Shown here: in pieces, positions 1-8,265 of the stretch
How positions within the stretch are numbered: the first letter of the stretch is position 1
Layout: the number at the start of each line of letters is the position of its first letter
Origin: Ornithinibacillus sp047228935
GTDB taxonomy: Bacteria; Bacillota; Bacilli; Bacillales; Amphibacillaceae
Length of the DNA: 64,000 nt
Direction of reading: 5' to 3'
Assembly (NCBI RefSeq): GCF_047228935.1
Contig: NZ_JBFEGG010000002.1
Location: 434,001 to 498,000 of the forward strand
Position numbers and translations under genes: made by a program
Notes under the pieces: model-generated
What the model was told of the DNA's origin: nothing
The model's database searches: none
Seen by the model: the letters and a program-made list of their open reading frames with translations, nothing else

Positions 1-641
1 CCATCTCCCTGCACAGCATGCCCATCTCCGGTAGAAAACAGCCCTCCATCTACCTCAATAGGTAAATATAATGTACTTCCTGCTTGCAACTCTTTACAGT
101 CCATATTCCCTCCCGTCGCCCTAGGTGAAATAGTTGTATGTTGTCCAGGTATACAGGGTGGCATTCCCATAATTCCCATGAAAGGATTTAGCTTTACAGT
201 AAAATCAAAATTTCCAAATTGACTTCTTCCAATCATTCGATTAATATCTAATTCAAAATCTAGCATCACTTCTTTTTCCTCGACCATTTCTAATTTCTTA
301 TTCCAGTAGCTAGGATATCCCCCTGCTGAAGTCCATCCCCATGAGCCAGGTATAATTTCATTAATCTTAATTTCTAAAGTTTGACCTGGCTTTGCATCCC
401 TAATGTAAACTGGGCCGACTAATGAATGGCCAAATTGTTTTGGCATCCGTGAAGGTTGAACATCACTGAATCTTTTTCTAGGTTCCCCTAATGCTTTCCG
501 CTTCTCGACACCCCACGCACTGTCTAGTGTTTGAAAATGAACTGTATCCCCTGAATCTATTTCTAAAGCAGGTTCTAAATCTTTACTGAAGAAACCGTGG
601 AGTGACTTTGAACTCGGGTTTAATCGATAAATTTTTGACAT
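1..641 (-). CDS. Acetamidase/formamidase family protein, cut by the left window edge
   Basis: The N-terminal 213 residues are visible; the C-terminus runs off the window. The protein resembles the FmdA/AmdA family, which hydrolyses formamide or acetamide to the acid and ammonia in the cytoplasm. Recognisable stretches are FGHSLVGPVYIRDAKPGQ (about residue 80), GSWGWTSAGGYP and the conserved glycine/proline-rich block PFMGIMGMPPCIPGQH (about residue 165). The start ATG follows an AGTAGG site. It lies 23 bp downstream of the regulator at 665-1720 on the same strand, so the two are probably one operon. The family call is good; the substrate is inferred. Confidence 0.8.
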   Translation of the reverse strand, partial: MSKIYRLNPSSKSLHGFFSKDLEPALEIDSGDTVHFQTLDSAWGVEKRKALGEPRKRFSDVQPSRMPKQFGHSLVGPVYIRDAKPGQTLEIKINEIIPGSWGWTSAGGYPSYWNKKLEMVEEKEVMLDFELDINRMIGRSQFGNFDFTVKLNPFMGIMGMPPCIPGQHTTISPRATGGNMDCKELQAGSTLYLPIEVDGGLFSTGDGHAVQGD

Positions 642-664
642 ATGTGAAGACCTACTTTCAAATC

Positions 665-1720
665 CTAGGATTGTAAATTCCCAATAAACTCTAATTCTGA
701 TACATTTTTAGAATCAACGGCACTGTTCATAATTTCTTTCACATCATTCAAAGTATCTTGAAGACCAACAGCTTGGCCTGGTTTCTTTGTAAAGGGCTCG
801 GCAATATAAAAAGGCTGAGTTAAATATGCTTCAAGTCTCTCGCCTCTTCGATATGTTTGTAACTCAGAAGTCGGAATCCGTTCAATCCCGCTAACATTCA
901 CTAATGAACGGAGTTCCCGATAACGGCGAAGAATTTTTAGGGCCTTTTGTTGAATTGTAAAGTGTTCCTGATCTAGATGAGCTCCTTCGAGAACCGATGA
1001 TGTTGAAATTAAAGGATTAACGGCTGGATAGCGATGTCTTGCAACAAGGTCAGCATCGAATTGCCATAATGTTTCAAGTGGTCCATAAGGTAAATCTTCA
1101 TCAACAACTTCGCCTGTCAAATCAACGAGGAAAGTTGTAACAGAATGAATTCCAATCTCTTGAAGATTATCCTGCAGTTGTTGGATGCCTCCTGTAATAA
1201 CATGTGTTCTGTCTGCAATAAAGATAACATCTTGGTCTCCACCAATATTCACAATATTGTCATATGTATCTTCAATTGTGTTTGTAATAATTTCTGCGTT
1301 TTCAATGACATCATTTAATCCTTGGTGTTTACCTTCAGGCATTAAAAAGATTGTTTTATATACATTCTTAAACCGATAGAGTAATTCTGCTAATACAACG
1401 AGCTGCCCCATTCCTGGGCGAGCAACCAAACCAACAGTACCCCCTTTTGCTAATGGAGCAAATAAATCTAAAGTTTTAATTTGGGTTTCTATCATTTCGG
1501 TTTTCTCCACTTTGATAATCAGATCATCTAAACTGCAATCGGCTAATGATGCCAGTGCAACTAAGGTTCGAACCTCTGCTCTGCCAACAGGTATTTTTCC
1601 AGTGCATAGATTAGAAACGGTAGCTGGTCGCAAGCCAACTAGCCTGGCTGCACTTGTTAGATTCGGTACTTTCCTACGTAATAAACTTACATTTAGTCTT
1701 AAGTCATCTACTTTTTCCAT
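665..1720 (-). CDS. HTH regulator fused to a degenerate F1-ATPase-beta-like domain
   Basis: 351 residues. Residues 1-70 form an XRE-like helix-turn-helix (TSAARLVGLRPATVSNLC). The rest follows the F1-ATPase beta-subunit fold: the C-terminal part (RYRELRSLVNVSGIER, AYLTQPFYIAEPFTKKPGQ) closely matches the conserved end of ATP synthase beta. The position of the Walker A loop reads ARPGMGQL, so the invariant GKT is lost and ATP hydrolysis is unlikely. Its place directly upstream of the amidase gene suggests that it regulates amide use. That role is inference; the domain resemblance is clear. Confidence 0.7.
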   Translation of the reverse strand: MEKVDDLRLNVSLLRRKVPNLTSAARLVGLRPATVSNLCTGKIPVGRAEVRTLVALASLADCSLDDLIIKVEKTEMIETQIKTLDLFAPLAKGGTVGLVARPGMGQLVVLAELLYRFKNVYKTIFLMPEGKHQGLNDVIENAEIITNTIEDTYDNIVNIGGDQDVIFIADRTHVITGGIQQLQDNLQEIGIHSVTTFLVDLTGEVVDEDLPYGPLETLWQFDADLVARHRYPAVNPLISTSSVLEGAHLDQEHFTIQQKALKILRRYRELRSLVNVSGIERIPTSELQTYRRGERLEAYLTQPFYIAEPFTKKPGQAVGLQDTLNDVKEIMNSAVDSKNVSELEFIGNLQS

Positions 1721-1915
1721 AACCTACCTCCTTTACTTTATATAGTAAAATATTTTTCATTGTAAAGCAACAGTAAATTACTCTTTAATTTAATTTTAAT
1801 TACTTTATGAAGTAAAATAATAAGAAAGAGGTGCGTTAATCACAACATAAAGATAAATAATTTTATCGTTCAAATTATTGTGCGAATTGATAGCCTTAGC
1901 TTAACAAGCCAAATT
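1721..1915. other. Intergenic region upstream of the amidase regulator
   Basis: AT-rich stretch that must hold the minus-strand promoter of the regulator-amidase operon. The repeated words TTACTTTATATAGTAAAAT and TTTATGAAGTAAAATAA (1734-1822) form imperfect dyads that could be operator sites. No gene is seen. Confidence 0.4.
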
Positions 1916-1956
1916 AAAAAGTCGGTTCCCTTAGCGTGCAGGAATTCGACTTTTTT
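1916..1956. terminator. Hairpin terminator at the left border of the cassette array
   Basis: Arms AAAAAGTCG and CGACTTTTT enclose a smaller GTTCC/GGAAT pairing. The T-run on both strands allows bidirectional termination. It separates the amidase locus from the array. Confidence 0.6.
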
Positions 1957-1988
1957 AAATTGTTGAAAACAAGTTATTCATTCATCTT

Positions 1989-2136
1989 TAACTAAACTGC
2001 TCCGTTAGCTTAATAGGATCTATATAAATATTGACACAATATTCCGAAAACAAAATTAGTATTATAACCACATAAAAAAGGGTGGCCCCCACTTGGATCC
2101 CCCTCTATAACTATAGCACCCTATAGTTTAAGTACA
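1989..2136 (-). repeat. Cassette repeat CR1, long form
   Basis: Outermost repeat on the left. On the plus strand it runs from AACTGCTCCGTTAGCTTAAT, through the ACAATATTCC word and a GGTGGCC...TTGGATCC stem, to GCACCCTATAGTTTAAGTA. It lies directly 3' of the ABC permease gene that ends at 2183. Confidence 0.8.
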
Positions 2137-2182
2137 TTGTTTCATTATAAATCCGTATTTGATTTAGCTTGAATTCATTTTG

Positions 2183-2890
2183 TTATTTTTGAAGCCTTTT
2201 TGCTAACTTTAAGAACAAATATAATAGTAATAGTGAGTAAATTATTATCCAAATAAATGGAAATAAAGAAAGATCCACGACATTTTCACCATTCCAATTG
2301 ATTAGAGGGATTTGTGTACTTGTTGCCGGGGGAATTAGCCAAACTATACTTTTTAGATATGAGGGCAGTGCATCATCAATTCCTAGAGCTGCTAAAGAAA
2401 TAATGATAGTGAGTGCTAACCCCCCATATGAATTAATAGCACTTTCTGTTATTATTTTGCTAAATAAACTTGCAATGCTAATTCCTAATATCGATAGAAA
2501 AATATGATTTCCAATGGATACCATACCAATAGTTAATGTTACCGAATCACCAAACATGCCAAAAATAATCGGATAGATAAAAGCATAAAGTGTTAGTATC
2601 AAGGAAATTAACCAGACAGATACTAATTTTGATAAATAATAGCGATTCTTACCACCAATATGAAGAATCATAAGTTGTCTTTGAACAGGTGTGTCTAGTG
2701 ATAATACACTAATACATAACCAAGCAGAAATAATATATATAATTATTGCCGTTACAGCATAACTATCAATAATCGGATTTGGTTTATAAGAATAATTGAC
2801 AGCTATTAAGATAATGAATGTTGAGATAGGTGGAAAATACTTATGGGAACGAAGATAATCATGTAAACTATATTTTATAAGTGACTTCAT
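2183..2890 (-). CDS. ABC transporter permease
   Basis: 235 residues with about six hydrophobic segments, no signal peptide and a basic C-terminus. It overlaps the end of the upstream ATPase gene by 4 bp, so the two are translationally coupled and form an ABC-2-like exporter. The substrate is unknown. This is the only two-gene unit in the array; a repeat follows its stop codon. Confidence 0.7.
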   Translation of the reverse strand: MKSLIKYSLHDYLRSHKYFPPISTFIILIAVNYSYKPNPIIDSYAVTAIIIYIISAWLCISVLSLDTPVQRQLMILHIGGKNRYYLSKLVSVWLISLILTLYAFIYPIIFGMFGDSVTLTIGMVSIGNHIFLSILGISIASLFSKIITESAINSYGGLALTIIISLAALGIDDALPSYLKSIVWLIPPATSTQIPLINWNGENVVDLSLFPFIWIIIYSLLLLYLFLKLAKRLQK

Positions 2891-3738
2891 CGCATTCTCT
2901 CCATATCTTCATCAACTATTACTGTTGATACAGCCTCAATACTTCCTTCAAGTTGAAGAACTCTTGATAGAATCAAATCACTCTCTTTTATCGGAACATA
3001 AAGGTATAGTTGTTTGTCTTTTTCTTCCACTTGAATTATCTCGTTCCACTCTTTAACGAGTGATTTCTCTACGTCTCTTACTACCAATAGTTTAATAGAT
3101 TCCTTTTCAATAGATTCTGCCTCTGAAATATTTCCATTCTGTAAATAAAAAGTGTTATCTACTATTGATTCAAAAACATTAGATTCATGGTAGGTTAACA
3201 ATATAGTGGTTCCTTGCTGTTTCAATTCTCCTATTATGTTCACTAACTCGTCCTGTGATTCGGAATCAAGTCCAGATAAAGGCTCGTCTAAAATTAGTAG
3301 GTTGGGCTTCTGTAAGATTGCCTGGATAAGACCAACTTTTTGAATATTACCTTTCGACAGTTCCATTATTCGTTGTCTATCCAGTCCATCTAGTTGAAAG
3401 CGATGTAATAAATCATCAATTCTTTTAGTAAGGTAATCATTTGAAGATCCATTCAACTTCCCCATGTAAAGTAAATATTCACTTGGGGTAAATCGAATAT
3501 CTTTTGGAAATCTTTCGGGTACATATCCAATTTTAATCTTTTTGTTAGGATAATAAATTTTCCCTGAACTTGGTCGTTCAATACCCGCTATTATTCGTAA
3601 TAAGGTGCTTTTTCCTGTCCCATTTTCGCCTAAAATTGCAAAGATTTGGCTTTGGTTGATTGTAAGTGAAATATTACGTAAGACATTTTTATTAGTATAG
3701 ACTTTACTTATATTTTTAATTTCAACAAGTTTGTCCAT
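2887..3738 (-). CDS. ABC transporter ATP-binding protein
   Basis: Start chosen at 3738, where GGGGAG lies 4 nt before ATGGACAAAC. It has Walker A GENGTGKST, an LSKGNIQKVG signature and Walker B LLILDEPLSGLD. It energises the permease encoded just downstream. The last ~70 residues after the nucleotide-binding domain are a family-variable extension. An export or bacteriocin-resistance role is possible but not shown. Confidence 0.85.
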   Translation of the reverse strand: MDKLVEIKNISKVYTNKNVLRNISLTINQSQIFAILGENGTGKSTLLRIIAGIERPSSGKIYYPNKKIKIGYVPERFPKDIRFTPSEYLLYMGKLNGSSNDYLTKRIDDLLHRFQLDGLDRQRIMELSKGNIQKVGLIQAILQKPNLLILDEPLSGLDSESQDELVNIIGELKQQGTTILLTYHESNVFESIVDNTFYLQNGNISEAESIEKESIKLLVVRDVEKSLVKEWNEIIQVEEKDKQLYLYVPIKESDLILSRVLQLEGSIEAVSTVIVDEDMERMR

Positions 3739-3804
3739 AAAACTCCCCATTCTGAAGAAACGAGATTAGTTAATAGTCTCATAATCCCTCTACATTTCCC
3801 TGTA

Positions 3805-3942
3805 ACTTAAACAATCCTGCCTCGTTAGTAAAATAACCTTATACATTAATATTAACATAATATTCCAAACAGTTATAAAAAAATAAAGACCATTAATTTG
3901 ATTACCCCTTACTTCACACTTGTACCCGTTACTTGAATAAGG
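3805..3942 (-). repeat. Cassette repeat CR2, long form
   Basis: Runs from ACTTAAACAATCCTGCCTCG through TAACATAATATTCCAAA to TGTACCCGTTACTTGAATAA. The terminator-like stem is weak in this copy. A further hairpin (AAGCCATAC/GTATGGCTT, 4014-4040) lies between it and the next gene's stop codon. Confidence 0.8.
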
Positions 3943-4057
3943 ATTGAACTTTTAATGCAACTTCTTTTGGTAGGCCCCAATAAGCAATCAAATATCAATT
4001 AATGTAATAATATAAGCCATACTAACCTCAAGTATGGCTTACATTTATAAATATAAT

Positions 4058-4429
4058 TTATGTAATTTTTATTTGAAACAAATCTGTATTTAAGTCCTTC
4101 TCTTCAAGAATATTTTTTACTATATATTGTATTTCAGATTCATTTACTTCATTTATTTTTCCGTTTATTCTAACCTCTAAATTAACTTTGTCTGGGTAAA
4201 CAAGAATAATTAAACCATTATAGGCATATCCTTTTTCAATCAATTTTTTACCCATGCTATCATTTAAGTTGCTCTTTTCAACTTTCTCTTTTAATTTATT
4301 AGCTTGTTCAATTGCTTCTTGTGTATAAGGAATATCTGCATTAGTTTCACCAAATGGGTTAAAGAAAAATATTAAAAGTGATAATAGAATCAGAAAAGTA
4401 AACATACCAATGATTTTGTGTTTGTTCAA
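4058..4429 (-). CDS. Small membrane-anchored exported protein, unknown function
   Basis: 123 residues. An N-terminal hydrophobic segment (residues 8-25, FTFLILLSLLIFFF) is followed by a charged extracytoplasmic domain of about 95 residues with no cysteine lipobox. It sits as a single-gene unit between CR2 and CR3. I do not recognise the family. Confidence 0.6.
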   Translation of the reverse strand: MNKHKIIGMFTFLILLSLLIFFFNPFGETNADIPYTQEAIEQANKLKEKVEKSNLNDSMGKKLIEKGYAYNGLIILVYPDKVNLEVRINGKINEVNESEIQYIVKNILEEKDLNTDLFQIKIT

Positions 4430-4496
4430 TTAAAGACACCTCCATAAAATGTTAATTTTACACTATGAGTTGTCCTTGAAAAATATGCTAATTACT

Positions 4497-4580
4497 TTTC
4501 AACTAACCTGCTCCTTTAGTATACCTAGTTCTACAAAAATAGCGTTAATCCTTCTTGAATTAACGCAACCATTACTTTTA
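4497..4580 (-). repeat. Cassette repeat CR3, short form
   Basis: Runs from TTCAACTAACCTGCTCCTTT through the inner hairpin AGCGTTAAT...ATTAACGC to GCAACCATTACTTTTA. It ends about 8 bp from the stop codon of the next gene. Confidence 0.85.
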
Positions 4581-4587
4581 GAGAAGT

Positions 4588-4869
4588 TTAGCCATTAACT
4601 ATATCAGATTTCAGCTTATCAATATAATCTTTCCCCTCTAATAGTGATAGACCTAAAGTTTCTCTTGCCTTTTTTACCGCTTTTACGTCTTCACCGGCCT
4701 TAATTAGCTCACGCAGTTCATCATTTATTGGGTTATCGGGGAGTCCTAATTGTTTAGTTAATTGGTCTAAGCTATATTGCATACTTTTCATTCGACCATC
4801 TAACTTATCCAACTTAACAGACAAATAAATTATTATGATAAGAGCTATGATTATAAGATAATACTCCAT
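4588..4869 (-). CDS. Membrane protein with an L7/L12 C-terminal-like domain
   Basis: 93 residues: an N-terminal transmembrane helix (YLIIIALIIIIYLSV), a short coiled linker, then residues 50-90 (LIKAGEDVKAVKKARETLGL, SLLEGKDYIDKL), which match the helix pattern of the ribosomal protein bL12 C-terminal domain. The strong ribosome binding site GGAGGT fits this start. Known bL12-like membrane proteins of Bacillaceae have no settled role. Single-gene unit between CR3 and CR4. Confidence 0.6.
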   Translation of the reverse strand: MEYYLIIIALIIIIYLSVKLDKLDGRMKSMQYSLDQLTKQLGLPDNPINDELRELIKAGEDVKAVKKARETLGLSLLEGKDYIDKLKSDIVNG

Positions 4870-4942
4870 TTAATTGTACCTCCAAATCTTACTTCTTTAC
4901 GCTAACTTAAATACGAATTAAATAAATAAAAGGTTCACTGTT

Positions 4943-5055
4943 TTACTAAACTGCCTAGTTAGCGTGATTACTTCTAACTAAAATATTAACATAATATTCT
5001 AAGTGAATTATTCTGATCACCTTGCTTTGCTCTTACACGCAGTGATGGGATAAGG
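4943..5055 (-). repeat. Cassette repeat CR4, long form, degenerate
   Basis: Keeps TTTTACTAAACTGCCTAGTTAG, TAACATAATATTC and the CTGATCACCTTG stem arm. The proximal end has decayed (CACGCAGTGATGGGATAAGG). It touches the stop codon of the broken kinase gene. Confidence 0.65.
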
Positions 5056-5057
5056 TT

Positions 5058-5590
5058 CTATTTTATTATATATTTTCGATTGTTCATTATTTTATTTACC
5101 ACATAATCAATATCATCAGAGGCAATTTTACTTGTATCAAAAATATGCTTTTTATCTAATCCTGATTCCATAAAACTCATTAACTAATATTAAACATCTA
5201 TCACCCATTCTATGCTCAGGCTTCCGCATATTATCTCTATTAACTAATGTCTCAATATCAGTCCATAAAACTACATAATTAACCTCTACATTTAATCTCA
5301 TAAGATTTTCACTTAACCATTTTGCCTCTTGAGGAAAGGTTACATAATCAATAACTACATCATTACCATACCTAAGAAAGTTTTTTGTAGGACTTAAAAT
5401 ATTGTCCCAAATCAAAGAGGTTTCTTTTTTGCTTTCCCAGGGCTTTTTTCTCCCGTTAACGTGCATATGGCTAACGTAGTCACCAGAGATATACGCACTG
5501 TTTTTTGATGTGTTTACGAGTTCTTTTGAAGTTGTTGATTTACCTACACCAGCTGTTCCTGATATTATATAGACCTTATTTACTTCCTTA
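5058..5590 (-). pseudogene. Frameshifted P-loop kinase (AAA_33-like)
   Basis: Reading from the right, the frame KVYIISGTAGVGKSTTSKEL (Walker A) continues through DYVSHMHVNGRKKPW to EFYGIRIR and a stop at 5152. A single extra T near 5160 shifts the frame; the other frame continues NEFMESGLDKKHIFDTSK to a TAG at 5058 next to CR4. No normal start codon is visible before the P-loop: GGGGGAG at about 5615 is followed by TAA. It probably was a small-molecule or nucleotide kinase. As it stands it is broken at least once. Confidence 0.65.
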
Positions 5591-5647
5591 TTATTTTTTT
5601 AGAGAAACTCCCCCTAAAAATAATAACCATAAAATATAATTCTTTGT

Positions 5648-5720
5648 TTTTAAGTAACCTGCCCGTTAGGAAAATAAACATTGGATCAACTTGAACAAAC
5701 GCACCCATTAATGTAAATAG
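5648..5720 (-). repeat. Cassette repeat CR5, minimal form
   Basis: TTAAGTAACCTGCCCGTTAG joined through a TGGATCAACTTGAACAAAC core to GCACCCATTAATGTAAATAG. It lacks the ATATTCC part of the long form. Confidence 0.75.
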
Positions 5721-5721
5721 A

Positions 5722-5808
5722 TTACATTACTAAGTCAGTGACCATAAAGGCAATGTATAGTAAAGTAAGTGTTATAACAGATAATAAAAAGACCTTTAAT
5801 TTCTCCAT
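5722..5808 (-). CDS. 28-residue single-span membrane peptide
   Basis: Starts with ATG 8 nt after a strong AAAGGGGGA ribosome binding site and reads MEKLKVFLLSVITLTLLYIA then FMVTDLVM and stop. One hydrophobic helix fills most of the peptide. It occupies the unit between CR5 and CR6 alone, so it is the whole cargo of that unit. The unit position and the ribosome binding site support reality; the function is unknown. Confidence 0.55.
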   Translation of the reverse strand: MEKLKVFLLSVITLTLLYIAFMVTDLVM

Positions 5809-5819
5809 ATATATTCCCC

Positions 5820-5909
5820 CTTTAACTCTTCTTCTCCTTTAGTACAATATGCTCTACAAAATATTAGCAATAATCCTTCTTAAATTAACGCACCCGATAG
5901 TTGAACAAG
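5820..5909 (-). repeat. Cassette repeat CR6, short form
   Basis: TTTAACTCTTCTTCTCCTTT...AAATATTAGCAATAATCCTTC...GCACCCGATAGTTGAACAAG. The gene to its right is on the opposite strand, so this repeat lies upstream of that gene instead of downstream. Confidence 0.85.
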
Positions 5910-6016
5910 CAATTCAGCATTTATTGCACAATATTCTCGTAATGTTCATAAACCTATCTTCTTAGCAGTTCATTTGATAAAATATTATTAGTATTTATAA
6001 AAGGAGGTATTTTCTC

Positions 6017-6223
6017 ATGTATGAGTACAAATTCGAAAGAATTTCACTAACATTTCCCTCTATGAGTGATTCAAAACCATCAGAAAATTATCAAGATATT
6101 ATTCATCAACATGCTAAGGAAGGCTGGAAACTGGTACAGATTTTTGCACCAAGTACAAGGAGTTCGGGAACATCAGGATATTTTGAAATAATCTTTGAGA
6201 GAGAAAAAGACGGTAGTTTGTAA
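6017..6223 (+). CDS. DUF4177 domain protein
   Basis: 68 residues with the DUF4177 pattern: MYEYKFERI, then HAKEGWKLVQIFAP and YFEIIFERE, a small alpha/beta cytoplasmic fold. An AGGAGG ribosome binding site precedes ATG. It is one of only three genes in the array on the plus strand and carries its own terminator at 6242-6272. Function unknown. Confidence 0.75.
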   Translation: MYEYKFERISLTFPSMSDSKPSENYQDIIHQHAKEGWKLVQIFAPSTRSSGTSGYFEIIFEREKDGSL

Positions 6224-6241
6224 TTATAGAACCACATGTAG

Positions 6242-6272
6242 AAAGCGTGGTAATTTCACGCTTTTTTATTTT
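6242..6272 (+). terminator. Terminator of the DUF4177 gene
   Basis: AAAGCGTG, loop GTAATTT, CACGCTTT followed by a T-rich run. Confidence 0.75.
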
Positions 6273-6327
6273 TTAAATGGACCTTTTTTTATTGCACATC
6301 GATAGTCAAATGCGACATTTATAACGA

Positions 6328-6486
6328 ACCACTCAACCTGCTCCTTTACTTTAAGAACAAGGATGCATATTAATTAATTTTAACATAAAATTCCATCTAA
6401 ACTGTGTGATTATCCAAATAGAAGAAGATCTCCATTAACATATGACGATCCTCTTGTTATACTAAAGCACCCGTTAATGCAAGAAG
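6328..6486 (-). repeat. Cassette repeat CR7, long form
   Basis: CACTCAACCTGCTCCTTTAC...TTTTAACATAAAATTCCATC...GACGATCCTCTTGTTATAC...GCACCCGTTAATGCAAGAAG. It ends 5 bp from the reductase stop codon. Confidence 0.85.
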
Positions 6487-6491
6487 GATTT

Positions 6492-7028
6492 TTAATGGTT
6501 TTTAACTAAATAATGAAGTTCTACAAACTGATTAAAGTTTCTCATTCCTTTTAACGAAAGGTCTAAATTGTACTCTCCCTCTCTAAATAACGGAATACCA
6601 TTTCCGATTAGAGTTGGGGCAACCGTTATGATAATTTCATCTACTAATTTTTCTTGTATAAAAGATTGCAATAATTCTCCCCCACCAACAATCCAAATGT
6701 TTTTCCCATCTTGACTCTTTAGCTTATCAACAAATTCACTTACATCGTCATTAACAAATTTTACATATTCGGTATCCTCAATAGAAGACCTTGTAAACAC
6801 ATAGCATTCTTTGTTTTTATATGGAAATTCCTCAATATCTTGTTTCATTACCCAATCGTAAGTCCTCTTACCAAGTAAAACCGTATCCACCGTTTCATAA
6901 AACTCTAAAAATCCGTTATCACCTTCACCTTCGACATTGAATAGCCACTCAAGTGACTCGTCTTTTGTAGCAATATATCCATCTAAACTCATAGCAATAA
7001 ATAATACCAAATTTCGTTTATTTTCCAT
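6492..7028 (-). CDS. Dihydrofolate reductase / RibD C-terminal family protein
   Basis: 178 residues. Start placed at 7028 because GGAGGG lies 4 nt upstream. Matches RibD-C/DHFR-like reductases of the YyaP/YwjB type: SLDGYIATKDESLEWLF at the N-terminus, the VLLGKRTYDWV helix, and the NADPH-binding loop IWIVGGGELLQSF at about residues 110-122. It probably reduces a pteridine-like or unknown substrate with NADPH. A fragment of a second copy lies at the other end of the array (24196-24270). Confidence 0.8.
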   Translation of the reverse strand: MENKRNLVLFIAMSLDGYIATKDESLEWLFNVEGEGDNGFLEFYETVDTVLLGKRTYDWVMKQDIEEFPYKNKECYVFTRSSIEDTEYVKFVNDDVSEFVDKLKSQDGKNIWIVGGGELLQSFIQEKLVDEIIITVAPTLIGNGIPLFREGEYNLDLSLKGMRNFNQFVELHYLVKNH

Positions 7029-7088
7029 AAAACCCTCCATCATTTAAGAATATATGTTCGTTTTTAACTTTAACAATGAATAGTTCAT

Positions 7089-7160
7089 TCTTCAACTCTT
7101 CTGCCCCTTTAGTTGAATAACCTATCTTAACTCTAACATTAAATTCCATTCAATTCACCA
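7089..7160 (-). repeat. Cassette repeat CR8, distal half of a long form
   Basis: TTCTTCAACTCTTCTGCCCC through CTCTAACATTAAATTCCATTC, then the match stops. The integrase relic follows. A weak proximal-end match (CTCTTTTCCCGTTATCGGTAC) appears at 7555-7575 beyond the relic. Confidence 0.7.
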
Positions 7161-7234
7161 GAATATAATAAAAACTTATTTTATTCACCTTAGTGGTGAA
7201 GATGTTATAATAATATTTTTGAGAGCGAGCAGTT

Positions 7235-7518
7235 ATGTTATTATCGGAAGACGCAAAGGGTTATGATGCATATAAGAGAATTGAGGGTTTTTCTGTATAA
7301 ACATTAAATGCTTATAGGTTGCAAGCAAAGCTACTAACGGATTACTTTGGGAATATCGACTCAACTACTGAAGGATTATTTAGCAAAATAGAGTAATAGA
7401 TTAAAACCTTTAAGTTTGTCACATCGTATTAGATTTTTACGGTCAACAATGAACTACAAGGATATATGCAGAAATAAGTGTTAGACTGCGACAAGAGCTT
7501 TATAGAAAATATTTCTAA
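7235..7518 (+). pseudogene. Tyrosine recombinase relic with internal deletion
   Basis: The first frame reads MLLSEDAKGYDAYKRIEGFS V, stop, then TLNAYRLQAKLLTDYFGNI, the N-terminal SAM-like core-binding domain of tyrosine recombinases. A frameshift then leads to DYLAK, stop, SNRLKPLSLSHRIRFLRS. The sequence next jumps to TTRIYAEISVRLRQELYRK YF and stop, which is the family C-terminus with the nucleophilic tyrosine. The middle (catalytic Arg, Lys and HxxR region, some 200 residues) is deleted. It runs opposite to most cassettes. The gene is dead, but its family is readable. Confidence 0.75.
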
Positions 7519-7592
7519 AATAATAAAGAGCAACCCATATTATAACAGCGTTCCTCTTTTCCCGTTATCGGTACAATGTTTGGTGAATAATT

Positions 7593-8240
7593 TCAATTTA
7601 AAAGTCTTGTGATAAAACCAAAACCATCTTCATCTTTTACTAAAAAATCAAAACCAAAATATGCTGCACTACCAAGTAAAATTGCCCAAGTTGCAATACT
7701 CGCTGTCATTAATGCTAACGTTTTTGAACGTGTACCACCAAATGAAATAGCTAGTAGCGCTGTTAAATGACTACCTACAAAAAACGGACCAATGAATGCC
7801 AAGCCAGGCAATCCATATTTATCCTAAATATTCTTCGCGCGCTTATTTTTAGACTCTCTTTTTTCTTTATTACCTTTTTTCTTCTTACGCCAATTGCGAA
7901 TGGAGTCTACAAAAGCAATAAGTAAAAGTATCGTTAATAAATTTCCTAAAAAGGCAATGATGATAACTGGGATTGCTGGAATACCACCAACAACTGCAAC
8001 TTGTATAAGTTTACTATTATTTTGCGGGAATATTCTTATAACATCGTATTTACCGAAAAGAATCTCGAGCTTATCTACGAATAGAGTAGACGATGTATTT
8101 GGATTTTTTATACTACGAATCTTCAATATTTCTTTAATCTTAATCTTACCTTTAAATGGACCAATTCTTACTACTAACAGTTCTCCTTTAACCTGATAAC
8201 CTGTTCCAAACCAAATCCATAGCAACAAATTTAAAATCAA
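7593..8240 (-). pseudogene. YyaB-like PH domain joined to a small multidrug export domain, with an in-frame stop
   Basis: Right part: WFGTGYQVKGELLVVRIGPF and KLEILFGKYDVIRIFPQN, a bacterial PH (YyaB-like) domain. It runs directly into GGIPAIPVIIIAFLGNLL, the start of a small multidrug export (COG2426-type) membrane protein. A TAG at 7824-7826 interrupts the frame between RAKNI and DKYGLPGLAFIGPFFVG; the same frame then stays open to 7593. This looks like a fusion of two genes by deletion, followed by a nonsense mutation. Both domains are incomplete. Confidence 0.6.
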
Positions 8241-8265
8241 TGCTCCTATGATGATATATCCTGGT

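Noticed and set aside
3943..4057. Small RNA or gene between CR2 and the 4058 gene
   Set aside because: Only a plain hairpin without a T-run and no promoter was visible.
7520..7592. Complete repeat right of the integrase relic
   Set aside because: CTCTTTTCCCGTTATCGG is too weak a match to call a full copy; mentioned only as a possible proximal remnant of CR8.
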